A stretch of DNA of 64,000 nucleotides from Endozoicomonas sp. ISHI1 (GCF_024606225.1 NZ_JAGRPU010000005.1:141653-205652), one strand, 5' to 3'. Positions 43,414 through 54,231 are shown, counted from the first letter of the stretch. Notes: a model not told the origin generated them from the sequence alone. Numbers and translations: made by a program.

Positions 43414-44277
43414 ATGGATTCCATAAGTAACCATTCCTGCTTTGATGATCCACTCTCATCAACACCCGATCAATCTCACTCAGAGACACCACCTGCTATC
43501 ACTATGGGTAGGGAAGTCATTGTACTTGACAAGAACAAGCTTTCACTATTGCTCGATTTACCCCTGGGAATACAATCCAAAATTTTCACCTATTTACGGG
43601 CTCATGATATTACCCAACTAACACGGGCAAATTCATACATCAACAACACACTCAAAAATGATGATTCAATGGCAAGGGCATGGTATCGGCGTTTTGCTCC
43701 ATCACACCAGGCTCTGATAAAGACAGTCGTCACTGCAAAAGATATAGATGAACTCCAGAAATGGTTGAAGCGTTTTACAAAGGATGAGGCACTAGTCAAA
43801 TCAGTCATGGATCGCCAATCGAGTATTCATTTTCCCACACTGTTCTTTTTCACTATCACCAAACTGATGATTGAATGTAAAACATTTACATCTGAGACAA
43901 AAGCCTCCCTCCCCAATAATGGCAAGATCAACTCTGCTGCCTTCAGTGCCGATGGCCAGTATCTGGTGAGCGTCAGTGATAGTAAAACGGTGATAATCTT
44001 TGGCCAGGAGAGCGATGGATCATGGAAAGAAAAAGCCATCATCTCTCATCTTAGGGATATCAGATCAACAACCTTCAGCATCAATGGCGGCTATGTGATC
44101 ACTGCCAGTTTCGATGGAACGGCGAAAATTTATGGTCAGAACAGCGATGGATCATGGGAAGAAAAAGCCACCATTTCCCATCCCGGTGACATCCGATCAG
44201 CCCGCCTCAGTATCGATGGCCATGTGTTGACTACCCATCGCGTGGCGAGGATCACTGAACTAAGTATGAATGAATGA
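43414..44277 (+). CDS. F-box/WD40-like repeat protein, copy 2 (internally deleted)
   Basis: A 287-residue version. The leader and F-box (LDLPLGIQSKIFTYLRAHDI) and linker are complete, but only three blades remain. The first blade resembles copies 7 and 8 (SLPNNGKINSAAFSADGQYL) and the last two resemble copy 9 (SHLRDIRSTTF and FDGTAKIYGQNSDGSW). It looks like a recombinant that lost about eight blades in frame. Three blades are too few for a closed propeller, so it may work as a bare F-box adaptor or be inactive. Confidence 0.8.
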   Translation: MDSISNHSCFDDPLSSTPDQSHSETPPAITMGREVIVLDKNKLSLLLDLPLGIQSKIFTYLRAHDITQLTRANSYINNTLKNDDSMARAWYRRFAPSHQALIKTVVTAKDIDELQKWLKRFTKDEALVKSVMDRQSSIHFPTLFFFTITKLMIECKTFTSETKASLPNNGKINSAAFSADGQYLVSVSDSKTVIIFGQESDGSWKEKAIISHLRDIRSTTFSINGGYVITASFDGTAKIYGQNSDGSWEEKATISHPGDIRSARLSIDGHVLTTHRVARITELSMNE

Positions 44278-44493
44278 TGGTTTGCTGTTATCCCACATTA
44301 TTCTTCTACAACAGCTCTTTCCAGACCCCACTGAAGATACTTCTCAAACTCCCGGGGAGTCACCTAACGTTCAATGGGGAAATGGTTGTGAGTTTCAGGT
44401 ATTAACCCAGAGTTGCACTCTGCATATTATGAAAGACAGAAACCTGCTTTCTGCTTATTGAACATTTGCACGGATCAAAGCCCTGTTTTCCTA
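44278..44493. other. Spacer after copy 2
   Basis: No gene that I can support. A 63-codon frame is open (44270-44461), but its sequence is spacer shared with those after copies 6 and 7 (CACTCATTA, GACAGAAACC, TTTCTACTTATTGA). It is therefore family intergenic DNA, not a gene. Confidence 0.5.
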
Positions 44494-44611
44494 TTAGTTA
44501 GGCTTACATCAATGTCGTGAACTTTTAAGCTAAAACCGAGTCTATCTTCCAGAATCAATTTTGAATGGCCTTACTCACCAAAGTGAAATAACAACTATTG
44601 AAAAACAAACT

Positions 44612-46435
44612 ATGAATCCCATAAAAAACCTTTCCTGCTTTGGTGGTTCACTCCCATCAACACCGGATCAAGCTCGATCAGAAAGAACCAGTGGTACCGC
44701 TATGGGCAGGAACGTCATGGTACGTGACAAGAAAAAGCTTTCATTATTGCTCGATTTACCAGTGGAGATACAATCCAAAATTTATTCCTATTTGCAGGCC
44801 CATGATATTACCGGTTTAACACGGGCAAATTCATACCTTAACAACATACTCATAAATGATACTTCAATAGCAAGGGCGTGGTATCGCCGGTTTTCTCCAT
44901 CACATCAGGCTCTTTTAAAGACAATCGTTACTACAAAAGATAAAGATCAACTCAAGGGTTGGTTGAGGCGCTTTACCGGGGATGAGGCATTAATCAAGTC
45001 AATCATAGATCGCCAACCGAGTATTTATTTTCCTGCACTGTACCTTTCCACTGTCACTAAATTGATGTCTGAATGTAAAAAATTCAAATTAGAGACAAAA
45101 GCCATCCTCCCCGGTAATGGCAGGGCGAACTCAGCTATCTTCAGCCCCGATGGCCGCCATGTGATGACCGCAATTGACAATAAAACGGTAAAAATATACA
45201 GCCAGAAGGACGATGGATCATGGGAAGCAAAAGCCACTATCGCCCATGAAGAAGTGGTCAAAAGGTACTCCTTCAGCCCCGATAGCCGCCATATGGTGAC
45301 CCACAGTTACGATGGCATGGCAAAAATTTATGGCCAGAAGGACGATGGGTTATGGGTAGAAAAAGCCACTATTTCCCATCGCGGCTGTGTCGACTCAGCC
45401 ACCTTCAGCGCCGATGGCCTCCATGTGCTGACAGGAAGCAGAGATGGCAAGGCAAAAATTTATGGACAAAAGGACGATGGGTCATGGGTAGAAAAAGCCA
45501 CTATTTCCCATGACAACGAAGTCAACTCAGCCAGGTTCAGCGCCGATCGTCGCTGTGTGGTGACCGCCAGTAATGATGGCAGGGCGAAAATTTATGGCCA
45601 GAAGGACGATGGGTCATGGGAAGAAAAAGCCATCATTCACCACGATGATAAAGTCATATCAGCCACCTTCAGCCCCGATAGTCGTCACCTGGTGACCCTC
45701 AGTGCCGATCACAATGTGAAAATTTATAGCAAGAAGGACGATGGGTCATGGGTAGAAAAAACCAGTACTTACCACGACTGTATCTTATCAGCCACACTTA
45801 GTGCCGATGGTCACTATTTAGTGACCGCTGGTAAAGATCACAAGGTGAAAATCCATGGCCTGGGGGCCGATGGTTCAAGGGAAGAAAAAGCCACCATTTC
45901 CCATGATAAAAAGATCAACTCAGTGACATTCAGCGCCGACAACCGCCATTTGATGACCTCCAGTGACGATGGCAGTGCGATAATCTACGGTCTTAAAGAC
46001 GATGGGTCATGGAAAGAAAAAGCGATCATTCGCCATAAGGATCGTGTCTATTCAGCCACCTTCAGCCCCAATAACTGCCATCTGATCACCCGCAGTGAAG
46101 ATAACACTGTAAAAATCTACAGCCAGGAGGACAATGGATCCTGGATAGAAAAAACCACCATTTCCCATAAAGATTGGGTCCGCTCAGCCACATTCAGCGT
46201 CGATGGCCGCCATGTGGTCACTGCCAGTCATGATGGCAAGGCGAAAGTTTTTGGCCAACAGAGCGATGGATCATGGGTAGAAAAAGCCAGCATTTCCCAT
46301 AATGGTTCGATCGGATCAGCCTCCTTCAGCAGCGATGGCCAAGTGATGACTATCCGTTGCGATGACAAGGTGCAAATCACTGAACTAAGAATGAATAGTT
46401 TCACTGACATCAATGTTATGAACTTTCATACTTAA
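44612..46435 (+). CDS. F-box/WD40-like repeat protein, copy 3
   Basis: A 607-residue product from the ATG at 44612 (MNPIKNLSCFGGSLPSTPDQ). This leader belongs to a second subtype, shared only with copy 11. The F-box is LDLPVEIQSKIYSYLQAHDITGLTRANSYLNN; ten blades follow. The usual last residues (ITELRMN) run on into 13 codons of the next gene's upstream block (SFTDINVMNFHT), so the native stop has been lost. Confidence 0.85.
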   Translation: MNPIKNLSCFGGSLPSTPDQARSERTSGTAMGRNVMVRDKKKLSLLLDLPVEIQSKIYSYLQAHDITGLTRANSYLNNILINDTSIARAWYRRFSPSHQALLKTIVTTKDKDQLKGWLRRFTGDEALIKSIIDRQPSIYFPALYLSTVTKLMSECKKFKLETKAILPGNGRANSAIFSPDGRHVMTAIDNKTVKIYSQKDDGSWEAKATIAHEEVVKRYSFSPDSRHMVTHSYDGMAKIYGQKDDGLWVEKATISHRGCVDSATFSADGLHVLTGSRDGKAKIYGQKDDGSWVEKATISHDNEVNSARFSADRRCVVTASNDGRAKIYGQKDDGSWEEKAIIHHDDKVISATFSPDSRHLVTLSADHNVKIYSKKDDGSWVEKTSTYHDCILSATLSADGHYLVTAGKDHKVKIHGLGADGSREEKATISHDKKINSVTFSADNRHLMTSSDDGSAIIYGLKDDGSWKEKAIIRHKDRVYSATFSPNNCHLITRSEDNTVKIYSQEDNGSWIEKTTISHKDWVRSATFSVDGRHVVTASHDGKAKVFGQQSDGSWVEKASISHNGSIGSASFSSDGQVMTIRCDDKVQITELRMNSFTDINVMNFHT

Positions 46436-46511
46436 ACCGACTCTAAGCCACAGAATCAATTTCGAATATCCCTGTCAACCGGCGAAAACAACAACTTTTA
46501 AGAAACGAACT

Positions 46512-48176
46512 ATGGACTGCATAAATAACCATTCCGGCCTTGGTGATCCACTCTCATCAACACCCGATCAATCTCAATCAGAAACACCAACTACTACCAC
46601 TATGGGTAGGGACGTCATTGTACGTGACAAGAGTGAGTTTTCATTATTGCTCGATTTGCCCCCGGGAATACAATCCAAAATTTTCACTTATTTGCAGGCT
46701 CACGATATCACCCATTTAACACGGGCAAATTCATACATCAACAACACGCTCAAAAATGATGATTCAATGGCAAGGGCATGGTATCGGCGGTTTGCTCCAT
46801 CACACCAGAAGCTGATAAAGACAATCGTCACTGGAAAAGATAAAGATGAACTCCAGAAATGGTTGAAGCGTTTTACAAAGGATGAGGCATTAGTCAAGTC
46901 AGTCATGGATCGTCATGAGAGTATTTACTTTCCTGCTCTTTTCTTCTTCACTCTCACCAAACTAATGTCTGAATGCAAAACATTTAAAGTAGAGACGAAG
47001 GCCACCCTCCTTGTTAATAGTTGGAATTACCCCGACTCCTTCAGCCCCGATGGCCAACATGTGCTGAGCGATATTGACGATAAAACCCTGAAAATCCACG
47101 GCCAAAAGGGCGATGGATCATGGAAAGAAGAAACCACTATCTTCCATGAAAACAGTGTCAACTCAGCCACATTCAGCATCGATAGCCGCTATATAGTGAC
47201 CACAAGTGACCATAAAAAAACAGCGAAAATTTATGGCAAGCAGGACGATGGGGCTTGGGCAGAAAAAGCCACCATTTTCTATGACTATCCCATCGTGTCA
47301 ATCTCCTTCAGCTCCGATAGCCGCCATTTGGTGACCCTCAGTGACGATTACAAGGTGAAAATACACAGCCAGAAAGACGATGGGTCATGGGCAGAAAAAG
47401 CCACTATTTCCGATGATGCCAGGATCCTCTCAATCACCCTCAGTGCCAATGGCCGCTATTTGGTGACCGCCGCTTTAGACGGCAAGGCAAAAATCTATGG
47501 CAAGCAGGATGATGGGTCATGGATAGAAAAAGCCATTATTTACCATGATAAATATGTCTGCTTAGCCAGCTTCAGCGCCGATGACCGCTCTGTGGTGACC
47601 TTCAGTCGCGATCCGAAGATGAAGATCCATGGCCTGGAGGCCAATGGTTCATGGGTAGAAAAAGCCACCATTTCCCCTAATAAAGCCGTCAACACAGCGA
47701 CAATCAGCGCCGATAACCGCCATTTGGTGATTTCCGATAAAAATGCCAGGGCGATAATCTACGGCAAGAAGGACGATGGATCATGGGAAGAAAAAGTCAT
47801 TATTTCCCATAAATACTGGGTCAACCCACCCACCTTAAGCCCCGATAGCCGCTGTGTGATCACCTGTGGTGGAGATAAAAAGGTGAAAATCTATGGCCAG
47901 AAGGACAACGGATCGTGGGAAGAAAAAGCCACCATTACCCATGGTAGTCATGTCAGATCAACAATCTTGAGTGTCGATGGCCGCCATGTGCTCACCGCCA
48001 GCGACGATAAAAAGGTAAAAATTTATGGCCAGCAAACCGATGGATCCTGGGAAGAAAAAGCCACCATTTCCTATAACAGTGAGATATTGTCAGCCACCTT
48101 CAGCGACGATGGTCATGTGTTGACGATCCATCACGATAAAACAGTAAAAATCATTGAACTACGAATGGATGGATGA
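46512..48176 (+). CDS. F-box/WD40-like repeat protein, copy 4
   Basis: A 554-residue product. The F-box is LDLPPGIQSKIFTYLQAHDITHLTRANSYINN and nine blades follow. Several blades lack the usual SATFS core (PDSFS, PPTLS). Copy 5 begins 86 bp after its stop without the upstream palindrome, so copies 4 and 5 may be one transcript. Confidence 0.85.
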   Translation: MDCINNHSGLGDPLSSTPDQSQSETPTTTTMGRDVIVRDKSEFSLLLDLPPGIQSKIFTYLQAHDITHLTRANSYINNTLKNDDSMARAWYRRFAPSHQKLIKTIVTGKDKDELQKWLKRFTKDEALVKSVMDRHESIYFPALFFFTLTKLMSECKTFKVETKATLLVNSWNYPDSFSPDGQHVLSDIDDKTLKIHGQKGDGSWKEETTIFHENSVNSATFSIDSRYIVTTSDHKKTAKIYGKQDDGAWAEKATIFYDYPIVSISFSSDSRHLVTLSDDYKVKIHSQKDDGSWAEKATISDDARILSITLSANGRYLVTAALDGKAKIYGKQDDGSWIEKAIIYHDKYVCLASFSADDRSVVTFSRDPKMKIHGLEANGSWVEKATISPNKAVNTATISADNRHLVISDKNARAIIYGKKDDGSWEEKVIISHKYWVNPPTLSPDSRCVITCGGDKKVKIYGQKDNGSWEEKATITHGSHVRSTILSVDGRHVLTASDDKKVKIYGQQTDGSWEEKATISYNSEILSATFSDDGHVLTIHHDKTVKIIELRMDG

Positions 48177-48261
48177 ATGAATGAATGATTGTTGCAGCCG
48201 CAGAATCAATTTTGAATATCCCTGCCAACCAGGGAAAACAACAACTTTTAAGAAACGAACT

Positions 48262-49941
48262 ATGGATTGCATAAATAACCATTCCGGCCTTGGTGAGCCA
48301 CTCTCATCAACACCCGATCAATCTCAATCAGAAACACCAACTACTACCACTATGGGTAGGGACGTCATTGTACGTGACAAGAACAAGCTTTCATTATTGC
48401 TCGATTTGCCCCCGGGAATACAATCCAAAATTTTCACCTATTTGCGGGCTCATGATATTAGCCAATTAACACGGGCAAATTCATACATTAACAACACGCT
48501 CAAAAATGATGATTCAATGGCAAGGGCATGGTATCGCCAGCTTTCTTCATCACACCAGGCTCTAATAAAGTCGAGTGTCACTGCAAAAGATAAAGATGAA
48601 CTCCAGAAATGGTTGAAGCGTTTTACAAAGGATGAGGCATTAGTCAATTCAGTCATGGATCGCCATGGGAGTATTCATTTTCCTGCACTGTTCTTTTCCA
48701 CTCTCACCAAACTGATGTCCGAATGTAAAACATTTAAATTAGAGATTAAAGCCAGCATCCCCTGTAGTAGTTCAGAGGACTCAGCTACCTTCAGCGCCGA
48801 TGGCCACCACCTGATGATCGCCTGTGACGATAAAACATGGAAAATCTATGGCCGGGAGCGCGATGGATCGTGGAAAGAAAAAACGACTATTTCCCATGAC
48901 GACACTGTCTACTCAGCCATCTTCAGCGCCGATGGTCGCTATGTAGTGACCGCCAGTAAAGATGGCAAGGCGAAAATCTACGGCCAGAAGGACGATGGGT
49001 CATGGGTAAAAAAAGCCGTTATTCGCCACGATCATTTTGTCCTGTCGGCAACCTTCAGCAGTGATGGCCGCTATGTGGTGACCGCCGGTCTTGATGGCAA
49101 AGCGAAAATCTATAGCAAGAAAGACGATGGGTCATGGATTGAAACAGCCATTATTTCCCATGATAAATGGGTCGACCCAGCCACCTTCAGCGCCGATGGT
49201 CGCCATTTGCTGACCGTCAGTGGCGATCAAAAGGTGAGAATCCATGACTTGAAGGCCGATGGTTCATGGGAAGAAAAAGCCATCATTCGCCACGATCGTT
49301 ATGTCAATTCGGCCTCCTTCAGCGCCGATAGCCGCCATGTGTTGGCCTCAAGTTACGATGGCAAGGCGATCATCTACGGCAAGACGGACGATGGATCATG
49401 GGAAGAAAAAGCCACTATTTCCCATGAAAACCGGGGCAACTCACCCACCTTCAGCTTCGATAGCCGCCATTTTATCATCTGCAGTAGTGAAAAAATGGCG
49501 AAAATCTATGAGCAGAAGGACGATGAATCATGGGAGGAAAAAATGACCATTTCCCATGATTCGCATATTCATTCAGCAGCCTTTAGCGTCGATAGCCGCC
49601 ATGCGATCACCCACGGTTCCGATAACAAGGTGAAAATCTATGGCCGGAAGGACAACGGATCCTGGGAAGAAAAAACTATCATTTCCGCTTATGGTCTTAC
49701 ATCAGCAACGTTTAGCGCCGATGGCAGCCATGTTGTCATCTACAGTATTGTTGGCAAGGCGATAATTTATAGCCTGGGGAGCGATGGATCATGGAAAGAA
49801 AGAACCACCATTACCCATCGCAAAGGGATCAGGTCAGCCACCTTCAGCGTCGATGGCCATGTGTTGACCATCCATGACGGTAATAGGGCGAACATCAGTG
49901 AACTATGGATGATTGACCGATCGTTTAGTGTCACTCATTGA
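48262..49941 (+). CDS. F-box/WD40-like repeat protein, copy 5
   Basis: A 559-residue product. The leader is nearly identical to copy 4 (GLGEPLSSTPDQSQSETPTTTT), then the F-box LDLPPGIQSKIFTYLRAHDISQLTRANSYINN and nine blades. The frame is open 27 codons further upstream through the shared leader DNA, but the family ATG at 48262 is preferred. It lacks its own upstream block. Confidence 0.85.
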   Translation: MDCINNHSGLGEPLSSTPDQSQSETPTTTTMGRDVIVRDKNKLSLLLDLPPGIQSKIFTYLRAHDISQLTRANSYINNTLKNDDSMARAWYRQLSSSHQALIKSSVTAKDKDELQKWLKRFTKDEALVNSVMDRHGSIHFPALFFSTLTKLMSECKTFKLEIKASIPCSSSEDSATFSADGHHLMIACDDKTWKIYGRERDGSWKEKTTISHDDTVYSAIFSADGRYVVTASKDGKAKIYGQKDDGSWVKKAVIRHDHFVLSATFSSDGRYVVTAGLDGKAKIYSKKDDGSWIETAIISHDKWVDPATFSADGRHLLTVSGDQKVRIHDLKADGSWEEKAIIRHDRYVNSASFSADSRHVLASSYDGKAIIYGKTDDGSWEEKATISHENRGNSPTFSFDSRHFIICSSEKMAKIYEQKDDESWEEKMTISHDSHIHSAAFSVDSRHAITHGSDNKVKIYGRKDNGSWEEKTIISAYGLTSATFSADGSHVVIYSIVGKAIIYSLGSDGSWKERTTITHRKGIRSATFSVDGHVLTIHDGNRANISELWMIDRSFSVTH

Positions 49942-50141
49942 CCCAACCCCACATTATTCTTCTGCAACAGAAACCCGCTTTCTACTCATTGGTCATTTTC
50001 CCGGATCAACGTCCTGTTTAACTGTTAGTTTCACTGACATCAATGTTATGAACTTTCATGCTAAAACCGACTCTAAGCCGCAGAATCAATTTTGAATATC
50101 CCTGCCAACCAGGGAAAACAACAACTTTTAAGAAACGAACT

Positions 50142-51935
50142 ATGGATTGCATAAATAACCATTCCGGCCTTGGTGATCCACTCTCATCAACACCCAATCA
50201 ATCTCAATCAGAAACACCAACTACTACCACTATGGGTAGGGACGTCATTGTACATGACAAGAGTGAGTTTTCATTATTGCTCGATTTGCCCCCGGGAATA
50301 CAATCCAAAATTTTTACTTATTTGCAGACCCGTGATATTGCCCATTTAACACGGGCAAATTCATACATGAACAACACGGTCAAAAATGATGTTGCAATGG
50401 CAAGGGCATGGTATCGCCGGTTTGCTTCATCACACCAGGCTCTTATAAAGACAATCGTCACTGTAAAAGATAAAGATGAACTCCAGAAATGGTTGAAGCG
50501 TTTCACGAAGGATGAGCCATTAGTCAAGTCAGTCATGGATCGTCATGGGAGTATTTACTTTCCTGCTCTGTTCTTTTTCACCCTCACTAATCGGATGTCT
50601 CAATGTAAAACATTTAAATTAGAGACAAAAGCCATCCTCCCCAGTGATGGTGGGGTGAGGTTAGCTGCCTTCAGCGCCGATGACCACCATGTGGCATGCG
50701 CTACTGACGATAACAGCTTGAGAATCTTCGGCCAAAAGAGCGATGGATCATGGCAACCAAAAGGCACTTTCTCTCATGATGACGACGTCATAGCGCTCAC
50801 CTTCAGCGCCAATGGCCTCTTCGTGTTGACCACCATTAACGATTACAAGGCGATAATCTACGGCAAGAAGAACGATGGAACATGGGAAGAAAAAGCGACT
50901 ATTATCCATCATCGCTGTGTCAACTCAGCCACCTTCAGCGCCGATGGTCGCTATGTAGTGACTGCCAGTGGAGATCGCAAAGCGAAAATTTATGGCCGGT
51001 GCGACGATGGTTCATGGGTAGAAGAAACCATCATTCACCACGATCGTCCTGTCGAATCCGCCTTCTTCAGCGCCGATAGCCGCTATGTAGTGACCGCCAG
51101 TGAAGATGGCAAGGCGAAAATCTATGGCCGGAGTGACGATGGGTCATGGGCAGAAAAAACCATTATTTCCCACGACAAGGAGGTCTACTCGGCCAGGTTC
51201 AGCGCAAGTGGCCGCTATGTGATCACCCGTGGCAGAGACAACAAGATGAAAATCTATGGCCTGGACGACGGGTTATGGGAAGAAAAAACCACTATTTCCT
51301 ACAATAGCTGGTTCTACTCAGCAGCCTTCAGCGCCAATGACCGCTATGTATTGACCGCCACTAAAGATCAAAAGGTGAGAATCCATGGCCTGGCCGACAA
51401 TGGATCGTGGGAAGTAAAAGCGACTATTTCCCATGATGGCGAGCTCTACTCAGCCACCTTCAGCCCAGATAGCCGCTATGTATTGTCTGGCAGTGGCGAT
51501 GGCAAGGCGAAACTCTATGGTCAGAAAGACGACAATGGATCATGGGAAGAAAAAGCCATCATTTCCCATGACAAAACAGTCGAGTCTGTCAAATTCAGCG
51601 CCGATAGCCGCCATCTGATCACCCGTAGTAGAGATAATACGGTGAAAATCTACGGTCAGAATGACGATGGATTATGGCAAGAAAAAGCCATCATCTCTCA
51701 TCTTCGGAGTATCAGATCAGCCACCTTTAGCGTCGATGCCCGCCATGTGGTCACCGCCAGTTTCGATGGAACGGCGAAAATTTATGGTCAGAACAGCGAT
51801 GGATCATGGGGAGAAAAAGCCATTATTTCCCATCCTGGTGGTACTCGATCTGCCATCTTCAGCGCCGATGGCTATGTTTTGACCACCCATATAGATGAGG
51901 CGGCAAAAATCACTGAACTAAAGATGGATGACTGA
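50142..51935 (+). CDS. F-box/WD40-like repeat protein, copy 6
   Basis: A 597-residue product with the F-box LDLPPGIQSKIFTYLQTRDIAHLTRANSYMNN and ten blades. Leader DNA is almost identical to copies 4 and 5, pointing to recent duplication or conversion. Its last two blades (SFDGTAKIYGQNSDGSW) match copies 2 and 9. Confidence 0.85.
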   Translation: MDCINNHSGLGDPLSSTPNQSQSETPTTTTMGRDVIVHDKSEFSLLLDLPPGIQSKIFTYLQTRDIAHLTRANSYMNNTVKNDVAMARAWYRRFASSHQALIKTIVTVKDKDELQKWLKRFTKDEPLVKSVMDRHGSIYFPALFFFTLTNRMSQCKTFKLETKAILPSDGGVRLAAFSADDHHVACATDDNSLRIFGQKSDGSWQPKGTFSHDDDVIALTFSANGLFVLTTINDYKAIIYGKKNDGTWEEKATIIHHRCVNSATFSADGRYVVTASGDRKAKIYGRCDDGSWVEETIIHHDRPVESAFFSADSRYVVTASEDGKAKIYGRSDDGSWAEKTIISHDKEVYSARFSASGRYVITRGRDNKMKIYGLDDGLWEEKTTISYNSWFYSAAFSANDRYVLTATKDQKVRIHGLADNGSWEVKATISHDGELYSATFSPDSRYVLSGSGDGKAKLYGQKDDNGSWEEKAIISHDKTVESVKFSADSRHLITRSRDNTVKIYGQNDDGLWQEKAIISHLRSIRSATFSVDARHVVTASFDGTAKIYGQNSDGSWGEKAIISHPGGTRSAIFSADGYVLTTHIDEAAKITELKMDD

Positions 51936-52259
51936 TTGTTAGCTCTCACTCATTAAGTATCTGCCCAGTTCAATGGGTAAATGGTTTTTGGTGGATTGCA
52001 GCTAGCAGCCTGTCGGACTTAAGCGTCCGTAGCGAGGATTGCAAGAAATTGAGGATAAAAATTTCTGCTTCTGAGGAGAATAGCGAGCTATTTGACGAAG
52101 AAGCAGGAATTTTTAGACCAATTTATTGCAACCGCAGTAGGACAGCCTTAAGTCCGACAGGCTGCTAGTGACCCGAAGGGCCATTCTGCATGTGCTGAAT
52201 GACAGAAAACCGCTTTCTACTTAATTGATCATTTTCCCGAATCAAAGTCCTGTTTTCTT
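51936..52259. other. Spacer between copies 6 and 7
   Basis: No gene. The region consists of the family spacer (CAATGGGTAAATGGTTTTTGG, then GACAGAAAACC) interrupted by the MITE-like element at 52006. Confidence 0.55.
52006..52164 (+). mobile_element. MITE-like palindromic element, copy A
   Basis: CAGCCTGTCGGACTTAAG and CTTAAGTCCGACAGGCTG are the ends of a 159-bp imperfect inverted repeat with no coding capacity; the arms pair along most of their length. CTAG lies directly on both sides (52002 and 52165), as a target duplication. The same spacer without the insertion is seen after copy 7 (CAGGTTCTGACCCGAAG). A second copy, in inverse orientation, is at 61393. It was probably mobilised by a DDE transposase elsewhere. 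Confidence 0.82.
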
Positions 52260-52377
52260 GTTAGTTTCACTGACATCAATGTCATGAACTTTCATGCTAA
52301 AACCGACTCTAAGCCGCAGAACCAATTTTGAATATCCTTGCCCACCAGAGAAAAGAACAACTTTTAAGAAACCAACT

Positions 52378-54231
52378 ATGGACTGCATAAATAACCATTC
52401 TTGCCTTGGTGAGCCACTCTCATCAACACCCGATCAATCTCAATTAGAGACACCCCGTTCTTCCACTATGGGTAGGGACGTCATTGTAAGTGACAAGAAC
52501 AAGATTTCATTATTGCTCGATTTACCCATTGAAATACAATCCAAAATTTATAGATATTTGCAGACCCGTGATATTGCCCGTTTAACACGGGCAAATTCAT
52601 ACATTAACAACACGCTCAAAAATGATGCTTCAATGGCAAAAGCATGGTATCGCCGGTTTACTTCATCACACCAGGCTATTTCAAGAACAATCGTCACTGC
52701 AAAATATAAAGATCAACTCGGGGATTGCCTGAGCCGTTTTACAAAGGATAAAGCGTTAGTCAAGTCAATCATGGATCACCAGGCAAGTTTTTATTTTCCT
52801 GCTCTGTTCTTCTCCACTCTCACTAAACTGATGATTGAATGTAAAACATTTACATCTGAGACAAAAGCCTCCCTCCCCAATAATGGCAAGATCAACTCTG
52901 CTGCCTTCAGTGCCGATGGCCAGTATCTGGTGAGCGTCTGTGATAGTAAAACGGTGATAATCTTTGGTCGGGAGACCGATGGTTCATGGCAGGCAAAAGG
53001 CACTATCTCCCATGATGGTCGTGTAATATCGTTCATGATCAGTAACGATGGCGACTATGTAGTGACCGCCAGTGTAGATGGCAAGGCGAGAATCTATGGC
53101 AAGAAGGACGAACGATCATGGGAAGAAAAAACCACTATTACCCATAATAAAACTGTTATATCAGCTACCTTCAGCGCCAATAGCCGCTACGTAGTGACCG
53201 TCAGTGACGATGGCAAGGCGAAAATCTACGCCCTGGAAGACGATGGGTCATGGGCAGAAAAAGCCATCATTTGCCACGATCTTTCAGTAAGATCAGCCAC
53301 TTTCAGCGCTGATAGTCGCTATCTGGTGACTGCCAGTTCAGATAGCAAAGCGAAAATCTATGGCAAGAAGGACGATGGGTCATGGATACAAAAAGCCATC
53401 ATTTACCACGATCATCCACTCATATCAGCCACCTTCAGCGCTGATAGCCGCCATATGATCATCGAATGTGAAGATAATAAGGTGAAAATCTATGCCCTGG
53501 AGCTCGATGGGTCATGGGTAGAAAAAGCCATCTTTTCGAATCGTCTCTTCTCTGCCACATTCAGCGCCGATAGCCGCCACATAGTAACCTCCGGTCGAGA
53601 TGACAGGGCGATAATCTATGGTCTGGAAGACGGATCATGGAAAAAAAAAGCCGCCATTTCTCATAACGGTTGGGTCTATTCAGCCACCTTCAGCCCCGAT
53701 AGCCGCTGTGTGATCACCTACGGTGAAGATAATAAGGCGAAAATCTATGGCCTGAACGATCATGGATCATGGGAAGAAAGAGCTACCATTCCCAATCATA
53801 TGACAATCACATCAGCAACCTTTAGCGCCGACAGCCGCCATGTGATGATCCTCAGTGAAGACAGGAAGGTAAAAATCTATGGCCGTAAGGTTAATGGCTC
53901 CTGGGAAGAAAAAACCACCGTTTTCAATAATATGTATATTAGATCAGCATCCTTCAGCGCCGACGGCAGCCATTTGGTCACAGCCAATAAAGATAGTGCG
54001 TCGGAATTTATTTGTGACCAGTTAAGACATACATTATTTAATTTATTGCTGCCGGTAAATTATCATCTTGCTATTGTTTACGGTCGGGTAAGCGACGGAT
54101 CATGGCAAAAAAAAGTCACCATTTACCATGATAGTGAGATCAAGTCAGCCACCTTCAGCACCGATGGCCATGTGTTGACGATTCATGAAGATGAGTCGGC
54201 GAAAATCACTGAACTAAGGATGGATGAGTGA
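52378..54231 (+). CDS. F-box/WD40-like repeat protein, copy 7
   Basis: A 617-residue product. The F-box is LDLPIEIQSKIYRYLQTRDIARLTRANSYINN, followed by ten blades. Blade 9 has a 25-30 residue insertion (SASEFICDQLRHTLFNLLLP, then VNYHLAIVYG) between the last strand and the usual IYG, shared only with copy 8. The pair diverged after a common duplication. Confidence 0.85.
   Translation: MDCINNHSCLGEPLSSTPDQSQLETPRSSTMGRDVIVSDKNKISLLLDLPIEIQSKIYRYLQTRDIARLTRANSYINNTLKNDASMAKAWYRRFTSSHQAISRTIVTAKYKDQLGDCLSRFTKDKALVKSIMDHQASFYFPALFFSTLTKLMIECKTFTSETKASLPNNGKINSAAFSADGQYLVSVCDSKTVIIFGRETDGSWQAKGTISHDGRVISFMISNDGDYVVTASVDGKARIYGKKDERSWEEKTTITHNKTVISATFSANSRYVVTVSDDGKAKIYALEDDGSWAEKAIICHDLSVRSATFSADSRYLVTASSDSKAKIYGKKDDGSWIQKAIIYHDHPLISATFSADSRHMIIECEDNKVKIYALELDGSWVEKAIFSNRLFSATFSADSRHIVTSGRDDRAIIYGLEDGSWKKKAAISHNGWVYSATFSPDSRCVITYGEDNKAKIYGLNDHGSWEERATIPNHMTITSATFSADSRHVMILSEDRKVKIYGRKVNGSWEEKTTVFNNMYIRSASFSADGSHLVTANKDSASEFICDQLRHTLFNLLLPVNYHLAIVYGRVSDGSWQKKVTIYHDSEIKSATFSTDGHVLTIHEDESAKITELRMDE

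Noticed and set aside
44270..44461. 63-codon frame after F-box copy 2
   Set aside because: Its DNA is shared intergenic spacer of the array and it lacks a start signal.
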